Assembly: GCA_951812965.1 (NCBI GenBank)
Contig: OX638341.1
Span: 726,438-790,437 of the forward strand
DNA length: 64,000 nt
DNA from: an uncultured Pseudohongiella sp.
GTDB lineage: Bacteria; Pseudomonadota; Gammaproteobacteria; Pseudomonadales; Pseudohongiellaceae
Reading direction: 5' to 3'
Shown here one piece after another: positions 56,914 through 64,000 of this stretch. Made by a program: the position numbers and the translations under genes. Position 1 is the first letter of the stretch, and each line of letters begins with the position of its first letter. The notes under the pieces were generated by a model. That model was given only the letters and a program-made list of their open reading frames with translations. It was not told where the DNA came from and searched no databases.

Positions 56914-57426
56914 ATGCGAGAGTTCGGGAAACCCCTCTCTGAACAGATCATAGAACAGTCGCTGCTCGAATTGCCGGAGCAGCGTGCGGGTTATAACGAT
57001 CGCTCGGCATGGCTGATGGCGGTGGTGAGTCAGCTTGCCTATTTTGAATTCGAGAATCACCGCACGGTGGCCGATTTGGCCGCCGACCTGGCGAAGCTTG
57101 GCAGCGATAAAAGGAAAACTAAACATTTACTGCCAAGTCAGGTCGGCGGCCTTTTTACCGGCGGGCTGGAAAGCCGGTACGAGTTTCTCGCTCACGTCCT
57201 CGGCGTCGAGCGCTACCTGACGGTGGCGGAGCCGGGAATGAACGATACCTACCCGGATCTCGACGTGATCCCGAACCCGGGCATCTTCCTGCGCCTGGAG
57301 CGTTTCATCAAACGCGTGCGCAGCACCCGAGGCAAGGGCCTCATCCGCGACCACGCCATCGGCATCTACCGCGCAAAGCTGCGCGCCCGGGCAATCTCGC
57401 TAAATTACGCCGCGATCAGATCGTGA
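56914..57426 (+). CDS. Conserved-looking protein of unknown function
   Basis: 170 residues from an ATG with AGGGA upstream (a TTG 36 bp earlier is possible). The segment NDRSAWLMAVVSQLAYFEFE recalls the N-terminus of class 3 lipase-like proteins, but no GxSxG motif is present. KTKHLLPSQVGGLFTGGLESRYEF and the basic C-terminus (RLERFIKRVRSTRGKG) are not recognised. No signal peptide. Overlaps the convergent phzF-like gene by 11 bases. Confidence 0.55.
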   Translation: MREFGKPLSEQIIEQSLLELPEQRAGYNDRSAWLMAVVSQLAYFEFENHRTVADLAADLAKLGSDKRKTKHLLPSQVGGLFTGGLESRYEFLAHVLGVERYLTVAEPGMNDTYPDLDVIPNPGIFLRLERFIKRVRSTRGKGLIRDHAIGIYRAKLRARAISLNYAAIRS

Positions 57427-58210
57427 TTACGCCTTCGAGGTAGGGGATCGCCTTGCCGGCTATCAGCACCCGTTCGCCGTCCAGGGCGCACCAGAGCTTG
57501 CCGCCCCTGGCCGAGACCTGGCGCGCGAACAGCTCGTTCTTGCCGAGACGTTCGGCCCAATAGGGAATCAGCACGCAATGGGCCGAGCCCGTTACCGGGT
57601 CTTCGTCGATCCCCACGCCGGGGCCGAAGAAACGGGACACGAAATCACAATCTTCTCCGGGCGCCGTGATGATGAGGTTTGGATTATCCAGCGCGGCGAT
57701 CTTGCGGAAGTCCGGCCTAACGTCTAGTACGGTCTGTTCCGAGTCGAGCACTACCATAGCGTAGCTAGATGCCAGTATGGCTTCGGGCTCGATCCGCGCG
57801 CCATCGCCGGACAGCGCGCCGGCGACATCGCCGACTTCGGCCGGCGTCGGCGGCTGGGCCGGGAAATCGAGCATCAGCATTTCTTCGTCGCGCACCACCG
57901 ATAGCTGGCCGCCGCGGGTATGGAAGGTGACTTTGTCGCTGTCGACCCCGAGCCGGTTGAACAGCACCCAGGCCGCGGCAAGCGTGGCGTGGCCGCAAAG
58001 CGGCACTTCGACCGCGGGAGTAAACCAGCGCAGGTCGTAGTCGCCATCGAAGCGCTCGATAAAAAATGCGGTTTCCGCCAGGTTGTTCTCCATGGCGATG
58101 GCCTGCATCGTCCCCGCCGGCAGCCATTCGCCCAACGGCAAAACCGCCGCCGGATTGCCCCCGAACACACGGTCGGTGAACGCATCGACCTGGTAAATTC
58201 TGAGTTCCAT
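57416..58210 (-). CDS. PhzF family isomerase-like protein
   Basis: 264 residues, diaminopimelate-epimerase fold. Start RIYQVDAFTDRVFGGNPAAV with the family GNPAAV motif, NNLAETAFF with the catalytic Glu, RWFTPAVEVPLCGHATLAAA and the C-terminal GPGVGIDEDPVTGSAHC. All PhzF landmarks are present. Most chromosomal members have no known substrate. No phenazine genes are nearby. Confidence 0.92.
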   Translation of the reverse strand: MELRIYQVDAFTDRVFGGNPAAVLPLGEWLPAGTMQAIAMENNLAETAFFIERFDGDYDLRWFTPAVEVPLCGHATLAAAWVLFNRLGVDSDKVTFHTRGGQLSVVRDEEMLMLDFPAQPPTPAEVGDVAGALSGDGARIEPEAILASSYAMVVLDSEQTVLDVRPDFRKIAALDNPNLIITAPGEDCDFVSRFFGPGVGIDEDPVTGSAHCVLIPYWAERLGKNELFARQVSARGGKLWCALDGERVLIAGKAIPYLEGVITI

Positions 58211-58242
58211 GCGGGCTATAGAAAAATCAATTGAAAACGGCG

Positions 58243-59100
58243 TTAGATTTCTTGGGCTTTGACGGGAATCGCTTTTCCTTCCTCTTCAGGCAAGCTGCGG
58301 TAGTCTTTGTCCAATCGCTTGTAAACGCGTAGATCGCTTAGCGTTAAGCTCTTTTCTGACAGTTTGTTAATGTCTTCAAGAACTATGTCATCTTTTTCAT
58401 AATCTTCAAAAATATCCGTAACTTTTTTGACAAAATCTTCAACTAAATCAAGCGCCTCGAGATTACTCGACCATCTATCCTCATATGCAATCAATACAGA
58501 TATTAAATAAGGCTCGTTAGCGACTTGCTCACGATCAGCGCCAGCTATGTAAATCCCCGATACGTGATCGCTTAACTCACTCTTGAATAGTTTTTCTAGT
58601 TTCTTTTCCACTTGATCGAGTCTTCGATTGAAGGCATCCGGAAAAGCCGGGCGATCATATCGTTTGGCTATCCAGCCGCAAACGAGTTTTCGATGCCTCT
58701 CTTCGAGCCATCTGCTCTCCTCTGGAACCAAGCCGGTCAAGGATTTCTTTTCCACGCGAAAACGATCATGGATAGATATCTCGTAAAAAATCTCGTCTTC
58801 GCCTGAATTTGATATTGGAAATTGTAGTACCCGGGGATTGCGCCCGTTACGATACTGGGGCTCCGGTTTAGTAACCTTCCTACTGAGCATGAATTCAACG
58901 AACGGCTCAATTTCAGAGTCTCTCACCAAATCACAGTCTTGCGTGACAACTATCAGGCCAGAAGCTCCTTGAGTTGCATCCGGAGTTGGAATTCGGTCCA
59001 CTGTTGCCAGCACTAATGACTCAATGTCGCTATGCTTGACCAGGCTTCCCTGTTTCCAATCTGAGGTTCGAATCGATGTCGATGCCGATTCTGAATCCAT
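58243..59100 (-). CDS. Unknown protein with TQDCDL motif (third gene of low-GC cassette)
   Basis: 285 residues. The motif GLIVVTQDCDLVRDSEIEPF near residue 50 and the charged, helical C-terminal half (KKVTDIFEDYEKDDIVLEDI) stand out. No signal peptide or membrane helix. I do not recognise a named domain. The DNA is clearly more AT-rich than neighbours, as are the two genes before it. It starts 3 bp after the HTH gene stop, so it belongs to one operon with it. Confidence 0.72.
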   Translation of the reverse strand: MDSESASTSIRTSDWKQGSLVKHSDIESLVLATVDRIPTPDATQGASGLIVVTQDCDLVRDSEIEPFVEFMLSRKVTKPEPQYRNGRNPRVLQFPISNSGEDEIFYEISIHDRFRVEKKSLTGLVPEESRWLEERHRKLVCGWIAKRYDRPAFPDAFNRRLDQVEKKLEKLFKSELSDHVSGIYIAGADREQVANEPYLISVLIAYEDRWSSNLEALDLVEDFVKKVTDIFEDYEKDDIVLEDINKLSEKSLTLSDLRVYKRLDKDYRSLPEEEGKAIPVKAQEI

Positions 59101-59103
59101 TCA

Positions 59104-59790
59104 TCATCCCTCACCGAGTGAACGCATATTGCTCAAAAAATTTTCATCTCCTTGAGACTTGGAAACTTGACTTCGATTTGCCCCCGAGCGCTCCAACCTT
59201 TTTACAGTCATTTCCCCTGCCATTCGCAGCAGACTTTTGATGCGTTCCGTATTCCAATTTTCTTCGCGCAGCAATTCCAAGATGCTTGGGTTGTTAGCAG
59301 AAATCGGTTCAGTCGTGTATCGGTGGTAAAGTGGGCGTCGAATATCAACCCAGATTGGAACGAGCATCCGTGCAAGCTCGGAGAGTCGAGAGGCATTTCG
59401 TTCTGATACGGTCTCGCCTTTTAGCCAATCGTAGATGGCCTGCCTTGAAACTCCAAACAGATCCCCTAGTTGACGCTTGGAAAATCCAAGCGTGTGTACA
59501 ACCAGTCGAATTTGTTCGGAGGAGGACATTTCGGACTCATTTGTAGAATCCGCCTTTCCGGCCAACACAAACCCCAATGACGTAGAACTTGAGTCAGCGC
59601 CGCCTAGCGTCCAAAAATCATCTTCAATTGCAGAAGGAAAGGGGCTGTCCAACTGATGTTTTCCCCAAATCTTTTCAATAATCCTAGCCGGGAGATTGGG
59701 ATAGGAAGACGACCTCAGCTCAACTCTCTGCAACTGTTCAATTTCATAAGAATCTTCCTCAATAACTCTAAGTGCCTGCATTAATTCCAT
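59104..59790 (-). CDS. Helix-turn-helix protein (second gene of low-GC cassette)
   Basis: 228 residues. An XRE-like helix-turn-helix occupies about 95-145 (IRLVVHTLGFSKRQLGDLFG, VSRQAIYDWLKGETVSERNA). The N-terminal ~90 residues are acidic and unrecognised. The C-terminal part (NNPSILELLREENWNTERIK) resembles antitoxin-linked regions. Its ATG overlaps the upstream gene's stop by 10 bases. Likely DNA-binding, perhaps of its own promoter. Confidence 0.75.
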   Translation of the reverse strand: MELMQALRVIEEDSYEIEQLQRVELRSSSYPNLPARIIEKIWGKHQLDSPFPSAIEDDFWTLGGADSSSTSLGFVLAGKADSTNESEMSSSEQIRLVVHTLGFSKRQLGDLFGVSRQAIYDWLKGETVSERNASRLSELARMLVPIWVDIRRPLYHRYTTEPISANNPSILELLREENWNTERIKSLLRMAGEMTVKRLERSGANRSQVSKSQGDENFLSNMRSLGEG

Positions 59791-60572
59791 TCCTCCAGCG
59801 CATCATCTGTAACGATTTCTCTAAATATAGTATCAAGCGCGTCATGCAGTTCCCAACTGGTTTCGGTCACATCATCAACCGACAGCGGTTTCCGGTATTC
59901 ACGATAGTGGTCGATGTCCAGCAGAGTAATCAGTTCTTTCTCCTTTACTTCAGCCCTTAGTCTGGGAGTTAAGGATAGGTCTGGAGGAAGAAGTGCTCCG
60001 TCACGATTTTGCGCTAGTCGGACGATCATGCGTTGATTCAAGCCCGTTTCTACAACAGACTGCATGAACAAGACTGAATTTTCCCCAGTTACAATTTCAT
60101 TCTCATGTCCATGAAATCCCCCTGCTACATAGTCTCTCCAGGATTTGCCTTCAGACGGCAGAATGGCGTCAACATATCTCAGCCCGACACGTTCAACCAA
60201 TAGATCTCCAACTGTCGTACCTACAGCGTCCAATGCAACAGAGAGGTTTTCCAGGAAATTTTCGAAATTGGAATACGCGGTGGTCTGAACGACTATGGCT
60301 GATTTACCGACAATGATACTCCAGTCTTCTTTCGACGTTCGAAACTCCCAGTGCGCTTGCTTGCGTTGCTGTACAGGATCATCCGACTGCGCCTGAACAG
60401 AAAATTCAACAATTTCACCGCCCACAAATATCGGAAAACCGTTTTTGCGCAGGATGTCCTGAATCCCAGGGATATAGCTTGAGATGTTCAGTACCGTTGA
60501 AATCCGCACTTGACAGAGTACCAACACCAACGGTGAGTTACTTAAGGTTAGAGGCTCCTGCGAGCGCTTCAT
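59781..60572 (-). CDS. TIGR04255-like protein (first gene of low-GC cassette)
   Basis: 263 residues, resembling the sporadically distributed TIGR04255 family of unknown function: SPLVLVLCQVRISTVLNIS near the start, LLVERVGLRYVDAI mid-protein, LLDIDHYRE and the C-terminal LHDALDTIFREIVTDDALEEWN. Cytosolic. The family is scattered by transfer and often sits with other unknown genes. First gene of the cassette. Confidence 0.75.
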   Translation of the reverse strand: MKRSQEPLTLSNSPLVLVLCQVRISTVLNISSYIPGIQDILRKNGFPIFVGGEIVEFSVQAQSDDPVQQRKQAHWEFRTSKEDWSIIVGKSAIVVQTTAYSNFENFLENLSVALDAVGTTVGDLLVERVGLRYVDAILPSEGKSWRDYVAGGFHGHENEIVTGENSVLFMQSVVETGLNQRMIVRLAQNRDGALLPPDLSLTPRLRAEVKEKELITLLDIDHYREYRKPLSVDDVTETSWELHDALDTIFREIVTDDALEEWN

Positions 60573-60628
60573 TCGGAAAACCCCTCAGTTGGTGGTCATC
60601 TAAGGAAAAGGAGGCAATTTCGCGGCCC

Positions 60629-60657
60629 ACTTTACATAATACTTGACACCACGTCAA
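60629..60657 (-). promoter_or_regulatory. Candidate promoter and operator of the low-GC cassette
   Basis: On the minus strand TTGACG and TAAAGT are 17 bp apart, 57 bp before the first cassette gene. The -35 region overlaps a small inverted repeat TTGAC-ACCAC-GTCAA (60643-60657, plus strand), a possible site for the cassette's HTH protein. Confidence 0.45.
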
Positions 60658-60676
60658 TTTCAATTTGGAGTTCAAA

Positions 60677-60853
60677 ATGATCGCGAACTACCCCTTCAAG
60701 GTGACTCTTGCCCTGCCTTCGACTTCAGGTATAGGCGCGATTCCGTCAATACGCAAAGAATTGGAAAAAATAGGTCAAAACCCGATGCTGATGCCGATTT
60801 CCAGGGTGGTGTCGCTGGTGTCGAACAGGCCGATGTTGCTGTCCTGTTGCTGA
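60677..60853 (+). CDS. Small open reading frame at cassette edge
   Basis: 58 codons. GGAG sits 8 bp before the ATG. The first ~40 residues (MIANYPFKVTLALPSTSGIG) look protein-like, but the end runs antisense through the 3' end of the TPR gene. It may be the stump of a gene cut when the cassette joined this site. Function unknown. Confidence 0.3.
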   Translation: MIANYPFKVTLALPSTSGIGAIPSIRKELEKIGQNPMLMPISRVVSLVSNRPMLLSCC

Positions 60854-62118
60854 TGATAGAAGTTGATCAGCAGATCGCCGGGAGCGCCGCTAAATAACAT
60901 GCCGCGGCGATATTGCAGCAACAGGTAGCTGCGATTGACCCAGCGCGGAGTACCGGCGTCGAGCAGCGGGCTGTAACCGTCGCCGTCTTCGAGCCGGGTG
61001 TGGTTGAGCACGGCGCGGAACAGGCCCTGGGGTAACGGGTATTGCCAGTCGGCGGCGACTTGCCAGCCGCCGCGGTCGCCGCCGGGCCGGTCGGGCTTGA
61101 TCGCGTGGCTGTCAAGCAGCGCGGCTTCGAGGCTGATATTGCCGAAGCTGACGGTTTCATCGCCCAGCGGGCAGGCGAAGCCGCTGCCGAGACGCGTGTC
61201 GAATGCATTCAGCCAGTTCTGGTTATGGAAAAGCTGATATTGGGTCGAGGCGTCGAAAAACGGCCGGCAGGTGAATAGCGGGGAAATGCTGTAGCGCACC
61301 TGGACGTCGGCCGCCGTGAACAGGGCCGAGCCGCCGAAAGCGAGGCTGCGGAAGCCGCTGTCGATCTGCCAGCTTTGCGCACGGCGCGGGCGCAGAAAAT
61401 TATACCGGCCGTCGAATTGCAGCAGGTCGGTGCTGCGGTCGTCACTGGCGCGGCCCTGGACTTCGGCGGTGAAGTTGTGCTGCAGGCCCGGCTCCAGACG
61501 GCGGTGGCGCGCCGACAGGCCCAGATTGGCGTACGGGCCGCTCATCGGCTCGAAATCCTCGCCGAGAGCGAGCAGCACGTTCTCGCCGGCGATGGTCAGC
61601 GTGACCTGACCCGGATCGGGGGCGCCATTGAGATTGCTGTCATAGCCGAGCAGAAAGTCGCCGCGAAAGGAAGTGTCGCGGGTTACCCCGCGCCATTCCT
61701 CAAGCCGCTGCTGCAGCGCGGGCCGCAGATTCGCGGGCAGGTCGGTACGACCGAGAACTTGTTCGTTGAGCTCGATGGCGGGGAACAATTGCCCCTGGCG
61801 AAAGAGCGCTTCGGCGTAGTCGATCTGGGCCGCGCCATTGTCCGGGTCAAGCAGCAGCGAGCGCTCAAGCGCTTCGACGGCTTCCGGCAGCAAGCCGCCA
61901 TTGAGCCACGCGGCGCCGATCAGCGCGAAATATTCACCCGATTCGAGACATTGCGACTGGAAGCCATTGAGTTCGCCGGCGACTTGCAGCCATTCGACCT
62001 GGCCGCGGGATTCCTGGCCGGCGAAGTAGGGGTTGAGGTCGGGGCAGTCCTGGGCCTGGGCCGAAAGCGGCGGGAATAGCGCCAGCACCAGCGCCAGGGC
62101 GGCCGGGAAACGGATCAT
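60775..62118 (-). CDS. TPR-containing outer-membrane beta-barrel protein
   Basis: 447 residues. Signal peptide IRFPAALALVLALFPPLSAQA, TPR-like helices (about 70-150: EAVEALERSLLLDPDNGAAQ, DYAEALFRQGQLFPAIELNE) and a C-terminal beta-barrel of alternating hydrophobic strands ending in Phe. The TPR-plus-barrel plan is like that of surface lipoprotein assembly modifiers, but I do not claim that function. GGAAGG precedes the ATG chosen. It lies 124 bp after the CHASE2 cyclase gene on the same strand. Confidence 0.75.
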   Translation of the reverse strand: MIRFPAALALVLALFPPLSAQAQDCPDLNPYFAGQESRGQVEWLQVAGELNGFQSQCLESGEYFALIGAAWLNGGLLPEAVEALERSLLLDPDNGAAQIDYAEALFRQGQLFPAIELNEQVLGRTDLPANLRPALQQRLEEWRGVTRDTSFRGDFLLGYDSNLNGAPDPGQVTLTIAGENVLLALGEDFEPMSGPYANLGLSARHRRLEPGLQHNFTAEVQGRASDDRSTDLLQFDGRYNFLRPRRAQSWQIDSGFRSLAFGGSALFTAADVQVRYSISPLFTCRPFFDASTQYQLFHNQNWLNAFDTRLGSGFACPLGDETVSFGNISLEAALLDSHAIKPDRPGGDRGGWQVAADWQYPLPQGLFRAVLNHTRLEDGDGYSPLLDAGTPRWVNRSYLLLQYRRGMLFSGAPGDLLINFYHQQQDSNIGLFDTSDTTLEIGISIGF

Positions 62119-62242
62119 CGCTGCCTTCCGCGCAGCATCGAAATTTTCTTCTTTCAAAAAGAACCTTGCTTACCGGACCGGGGCTCGGAGAGATTATCCA
62201 GAATCCATTCAAGTCGAGCAATCAAAGACGCGGAAATCGTCG

Positions 62243-64000
62243 TCAGGAACGGCCGCCGCGTATCAGTTTCAGGCCACGGTCCTCCGGGCGCTCTCCGGTG
62301 CTTGGCGGCGCGAACAGATGTTGCGGGGTGCGCAGACCGCTGAGCAGGAAATGACCCTGGGATTCGAGATTTTCGTCTTTCAGTTGCTTTGCCGCGATAC
62401 CGCCGACCAGGATCGGGTGGGCCAGATCAGCGGTCAGTTCCTGGATCCGGAACACGATGGAAACGGTATCGCCGAGCAGGACGTGGCCGCGGCGATGCGC
62501 CGGGCCGACCGAGCCGATCAGGACCGAGCCCTGCTCGATGCCGATACCCAGCGCCAGCGGTTCGAGACCCTGGGGCGATTCTTCCGGCAGCATTTCGGCG
62601 ATTTCGATTTCCTGCATCTTGCGAGCGGCCTGCAAGGCACGATGGGCGGCGGCGCCGTTCCGGGTGTCCCAGACCGCGATCAGGCCGTCGCCCTTGAATT
62701 CATGTACTCGGCCACCGAATTCCTCGACGATGTGCGTGGCCCGGGTGAAGAAGAAGTGCAGCAAGGCGGCGGATTCTTCCGGTGGGCGCGATTCGCCGAA
62801 TGCCGAGAAATTGCGCAGGTCCGCGCACAGCAGGGTCATGTCGGCGCGCCGGGCGTCGATGCTGGAACTGGGAAGGCTGTAGGCGATTTCCCGGGCGATC
62901 TCGTTCGGCAGATAGCTGGTCAGATTGCCGAAAACGCGGCCGCGTTCGGCGCGCACCCGGCCGTATTCGAGCAGCACCAGCATGCCGGCCGCCAGTGGAC
63001 TGTACAGCGCCGGGAACACCCAGCCGAGCCAGACGCCCTGCCCTTGCAGCAACTGGATGTGCAGGGTCAGCATGACGACAGGCAGCAGCACGCCCGCCAC
63101 CGGCAGGCCCAATGCCGTCCAGCGGTTTCGGCCGGTGGCGAGCAGGAACAGCGCGGCCGCGGCTGCGACGCTCAGCAGACCTTGCAGCAGACCGGCGGAT
63201 GCAGGTGTGTAGGGAATTGCGCCGTCGAGCAGGCTGGTGAGGATGCGAGCCTGGAGTTCCACGCCGGGCGCGACGCCGGCATACGGCGTCGGTACGATAT
63301 CGCCCACGCTGAATGCGGTAACGCCGATCAGCGCCCAGGTGTTGTCGAACCAGACCGGATCGAAATCGCCGTTAAGTATGTCGGCGGCTGGAATTGCGCG
63401 GAAAGCGGACGGGTCGCTGGCGTAGGAAATCCGCAGATTGCCCTCGCTGTCGAGGGGAATTTCGAGATCGGGATATGCGACCAGTCGCAGGTACTGGTCC
63501 GGGCCGAACAAGCCGCCGTCGATCAGGGTTGCGGACCAGTTATCGGCCTGCACCGCGGTCAGCCAGGCAGACAGCGCCAGCGCCGGATAGCCTTCGCCTT
63601 GCACGCAAATCGCGGCTGGCGTTTTGCGAACCGAGCCGTCGCTGGAAACGACAGGAGCGAAATGCCCTTTGGGGATGCCGGCGAATGCGCCGGCGTTCGC
63701 CAGAAAACGGTCGGTCTGCGGCAGACCCGCACCGCACTGCAGGCCGGCGAGGGGATGCGTCATGTTGCCGATTTGCACCTGTTGGTCGATAACCGGGATA
63801 CCAGCGGTTTCTCCCGCAAGAGCGTCCTGATCGAATTGCAGCAGAGGCATCTGCGCCAGAACCGCGCCGCGGCTGTCAGCGAGCGCTGCAGTCAGCGACT
63901 CGTCGCCGGGCCGCGATTCGGAATAGACGATATCGTGCAATTGCAATTGTGCGCCGGCGTCATCGATCGCCGTGACCAGGCGCGCCAGGGTTTCACGCGG
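62243..64000 (-). CDS. CHASE2-domain class III nucleotidyl cyclase, N-terminus outside window
   Basis: At least 585 codons visible; the frame stays open to the window edge. An extracytoplasmic CHASE2 sensor domain (IVYSESRPGDESLTAALADS, FDNTWALIGVTAFSVGD) is followed by three membrane helices (about 265-340). A class III cyclase domain (about 375-530) has metal-binding Asp in TLLCADLRNFSAFGES and HEFKGDGLIAVW. In the last motif the usual Asn is Ser (LLGDTVSIVFRIQEL), though Arg is kept, so activity may be reduced. Signals through cAMP or another cyclic nucleotide are inferred. Confidence 0.9.
   Translation of the reverse strand, partial: PRETLARLVTAIDDAGAQLQLHDIVYSESRPGDESLTAALADSRGAVLAQMPLLQFDQDALAGETAGIPVIDQQVQIGNMTHPLAGLQCGAGLPQTDRFLANAGAFAGIPKGHFAPVVSSDGSVRKTPAAICVQGEGYPALALSAWLTAVQADNWSATLIDGGLFGPDQYLRLVAYPDLEIPLDSEGNLRISYASDPSAFRAIPAADILNGDFDPVWFDNTWALIGVTAFSVGDIVPTPYAGVAPGVELQARILTSLLDGAIPYTPASAGLLQGLLSVAAAAALFLLATGRNRWTALGLPVAGVLLPVVMLTLHIQLLQGQGVWLGWVFPALYSPLAAGMLVLLEYGRVRAERGRVFGNLTSYLPNEIAREIAYSLPSSSIDARRADMTLLCADLRNFSAFGESRPPEESAALLHFFFTRATHIVEEFGGRVHEFKGDGLIAVWDTRNGAAAHRALQAARKMQEIEIAEMLPEESPQGLEPLALGIGIEQGSVLIGSVGPAHRRGHVLLGDTVSIVFRIQELTADLAHPILVGGIAAKQLKDENLESQGHFLLSGLRTPQHLFAPPSTGERPEDRGLKLIRGGRS

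Overview
The window is a chromosomal segment of a GC-rich (roughly 60 percent by eye) gammaproteobacterium. Conserved gammaproteobacterial gene orders support this: nudF-yqiB-parE, orn/rsgA-psd, tkt-epd-pgk-fba and ubiK/comM. The PdsS/PdsR-type two-component pair is typical of marine or sediment gammaproteobacteria. The genus cannot be fixed from the sequence alone.

Layout. 1-7 kb: parE (cut by the window edge), yqiB, nudF, arsC, a DUF2889 gene and the two-component pair. 7-17 kb: a GST, DAHP synthase, an M14 carboxypeptidase, thiC, a TolC-type outer-membrane channel, a methionine-type aminotransferase and queG. 16.8-18.4 kb: an intact IS110-family element followed by a 48-bp tandem array. 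18.4-29.4 kb: orn, rsgA, a sulfurtransferase, psd, rpiA, a cold-shock gene, and the tkt-epd-pgk-fba central-carbon operon with an appended hydrolase. 29.4-35.3 kb: a 79-bp tandem array, then a methionine-cycle operon headed by an ArsR-methyltransferase regulator (sahR-like, metK, ahcY, metF, rsmE). 35.3-38.1 kb: glnK-amtB with a sigma-54-type promoter and a 157-bp tandem array. 38-41 kb: ubiK, comM and two cytochromes c5. 41-47.3 kb: a dTDP-rhamnose and surface-polysaccharide operon. 47.4-57.4 kb: an accessory surface region with a truncated methyltransferase, SapC, a 1321-residue LRR-metzincin, two small coiled-coil genes and a 1060-residue RTX/S-layer-like protein. 57.4-64 kb: PhzF, a low-GC three-gene cassette of unknown function, a TPR/beta-barrel protein and a CHASE2 cyclase cut by the window edge.

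Two sister palindromes run through almost every intergenic space: type A, GGGCGAGGCATGCCTCGCCC, and type B, GGGCGACGCATGCGTCGCCC. They often face each other as the two ends of a MITE-like unit and have expanded into tandem arrays. The most striking observation links them to the IS110 element. The element sits inside a type-A palindrome at a CT dinucleotide. The non-coding RNA predicted upstream of its transposase carries two loops. The guides of one loop match the two halves of the type-A target. The guides of the other match the element's own right and left ends. This is the layout expected of a bridge RNA programmed for the host's own repeat.

Functionally, the methionine-cycle genes form one transcription unit that makes, uses and recycles SAM and SAH. 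glnK-amtB form a nitrogen-responsive unit. The rhamnose genes feed the adjacent glycosyltransferase. The TolC-type channel could serve type I secretion of the RTX protein, but no ABC or membrane-fusion partner lies in the window.
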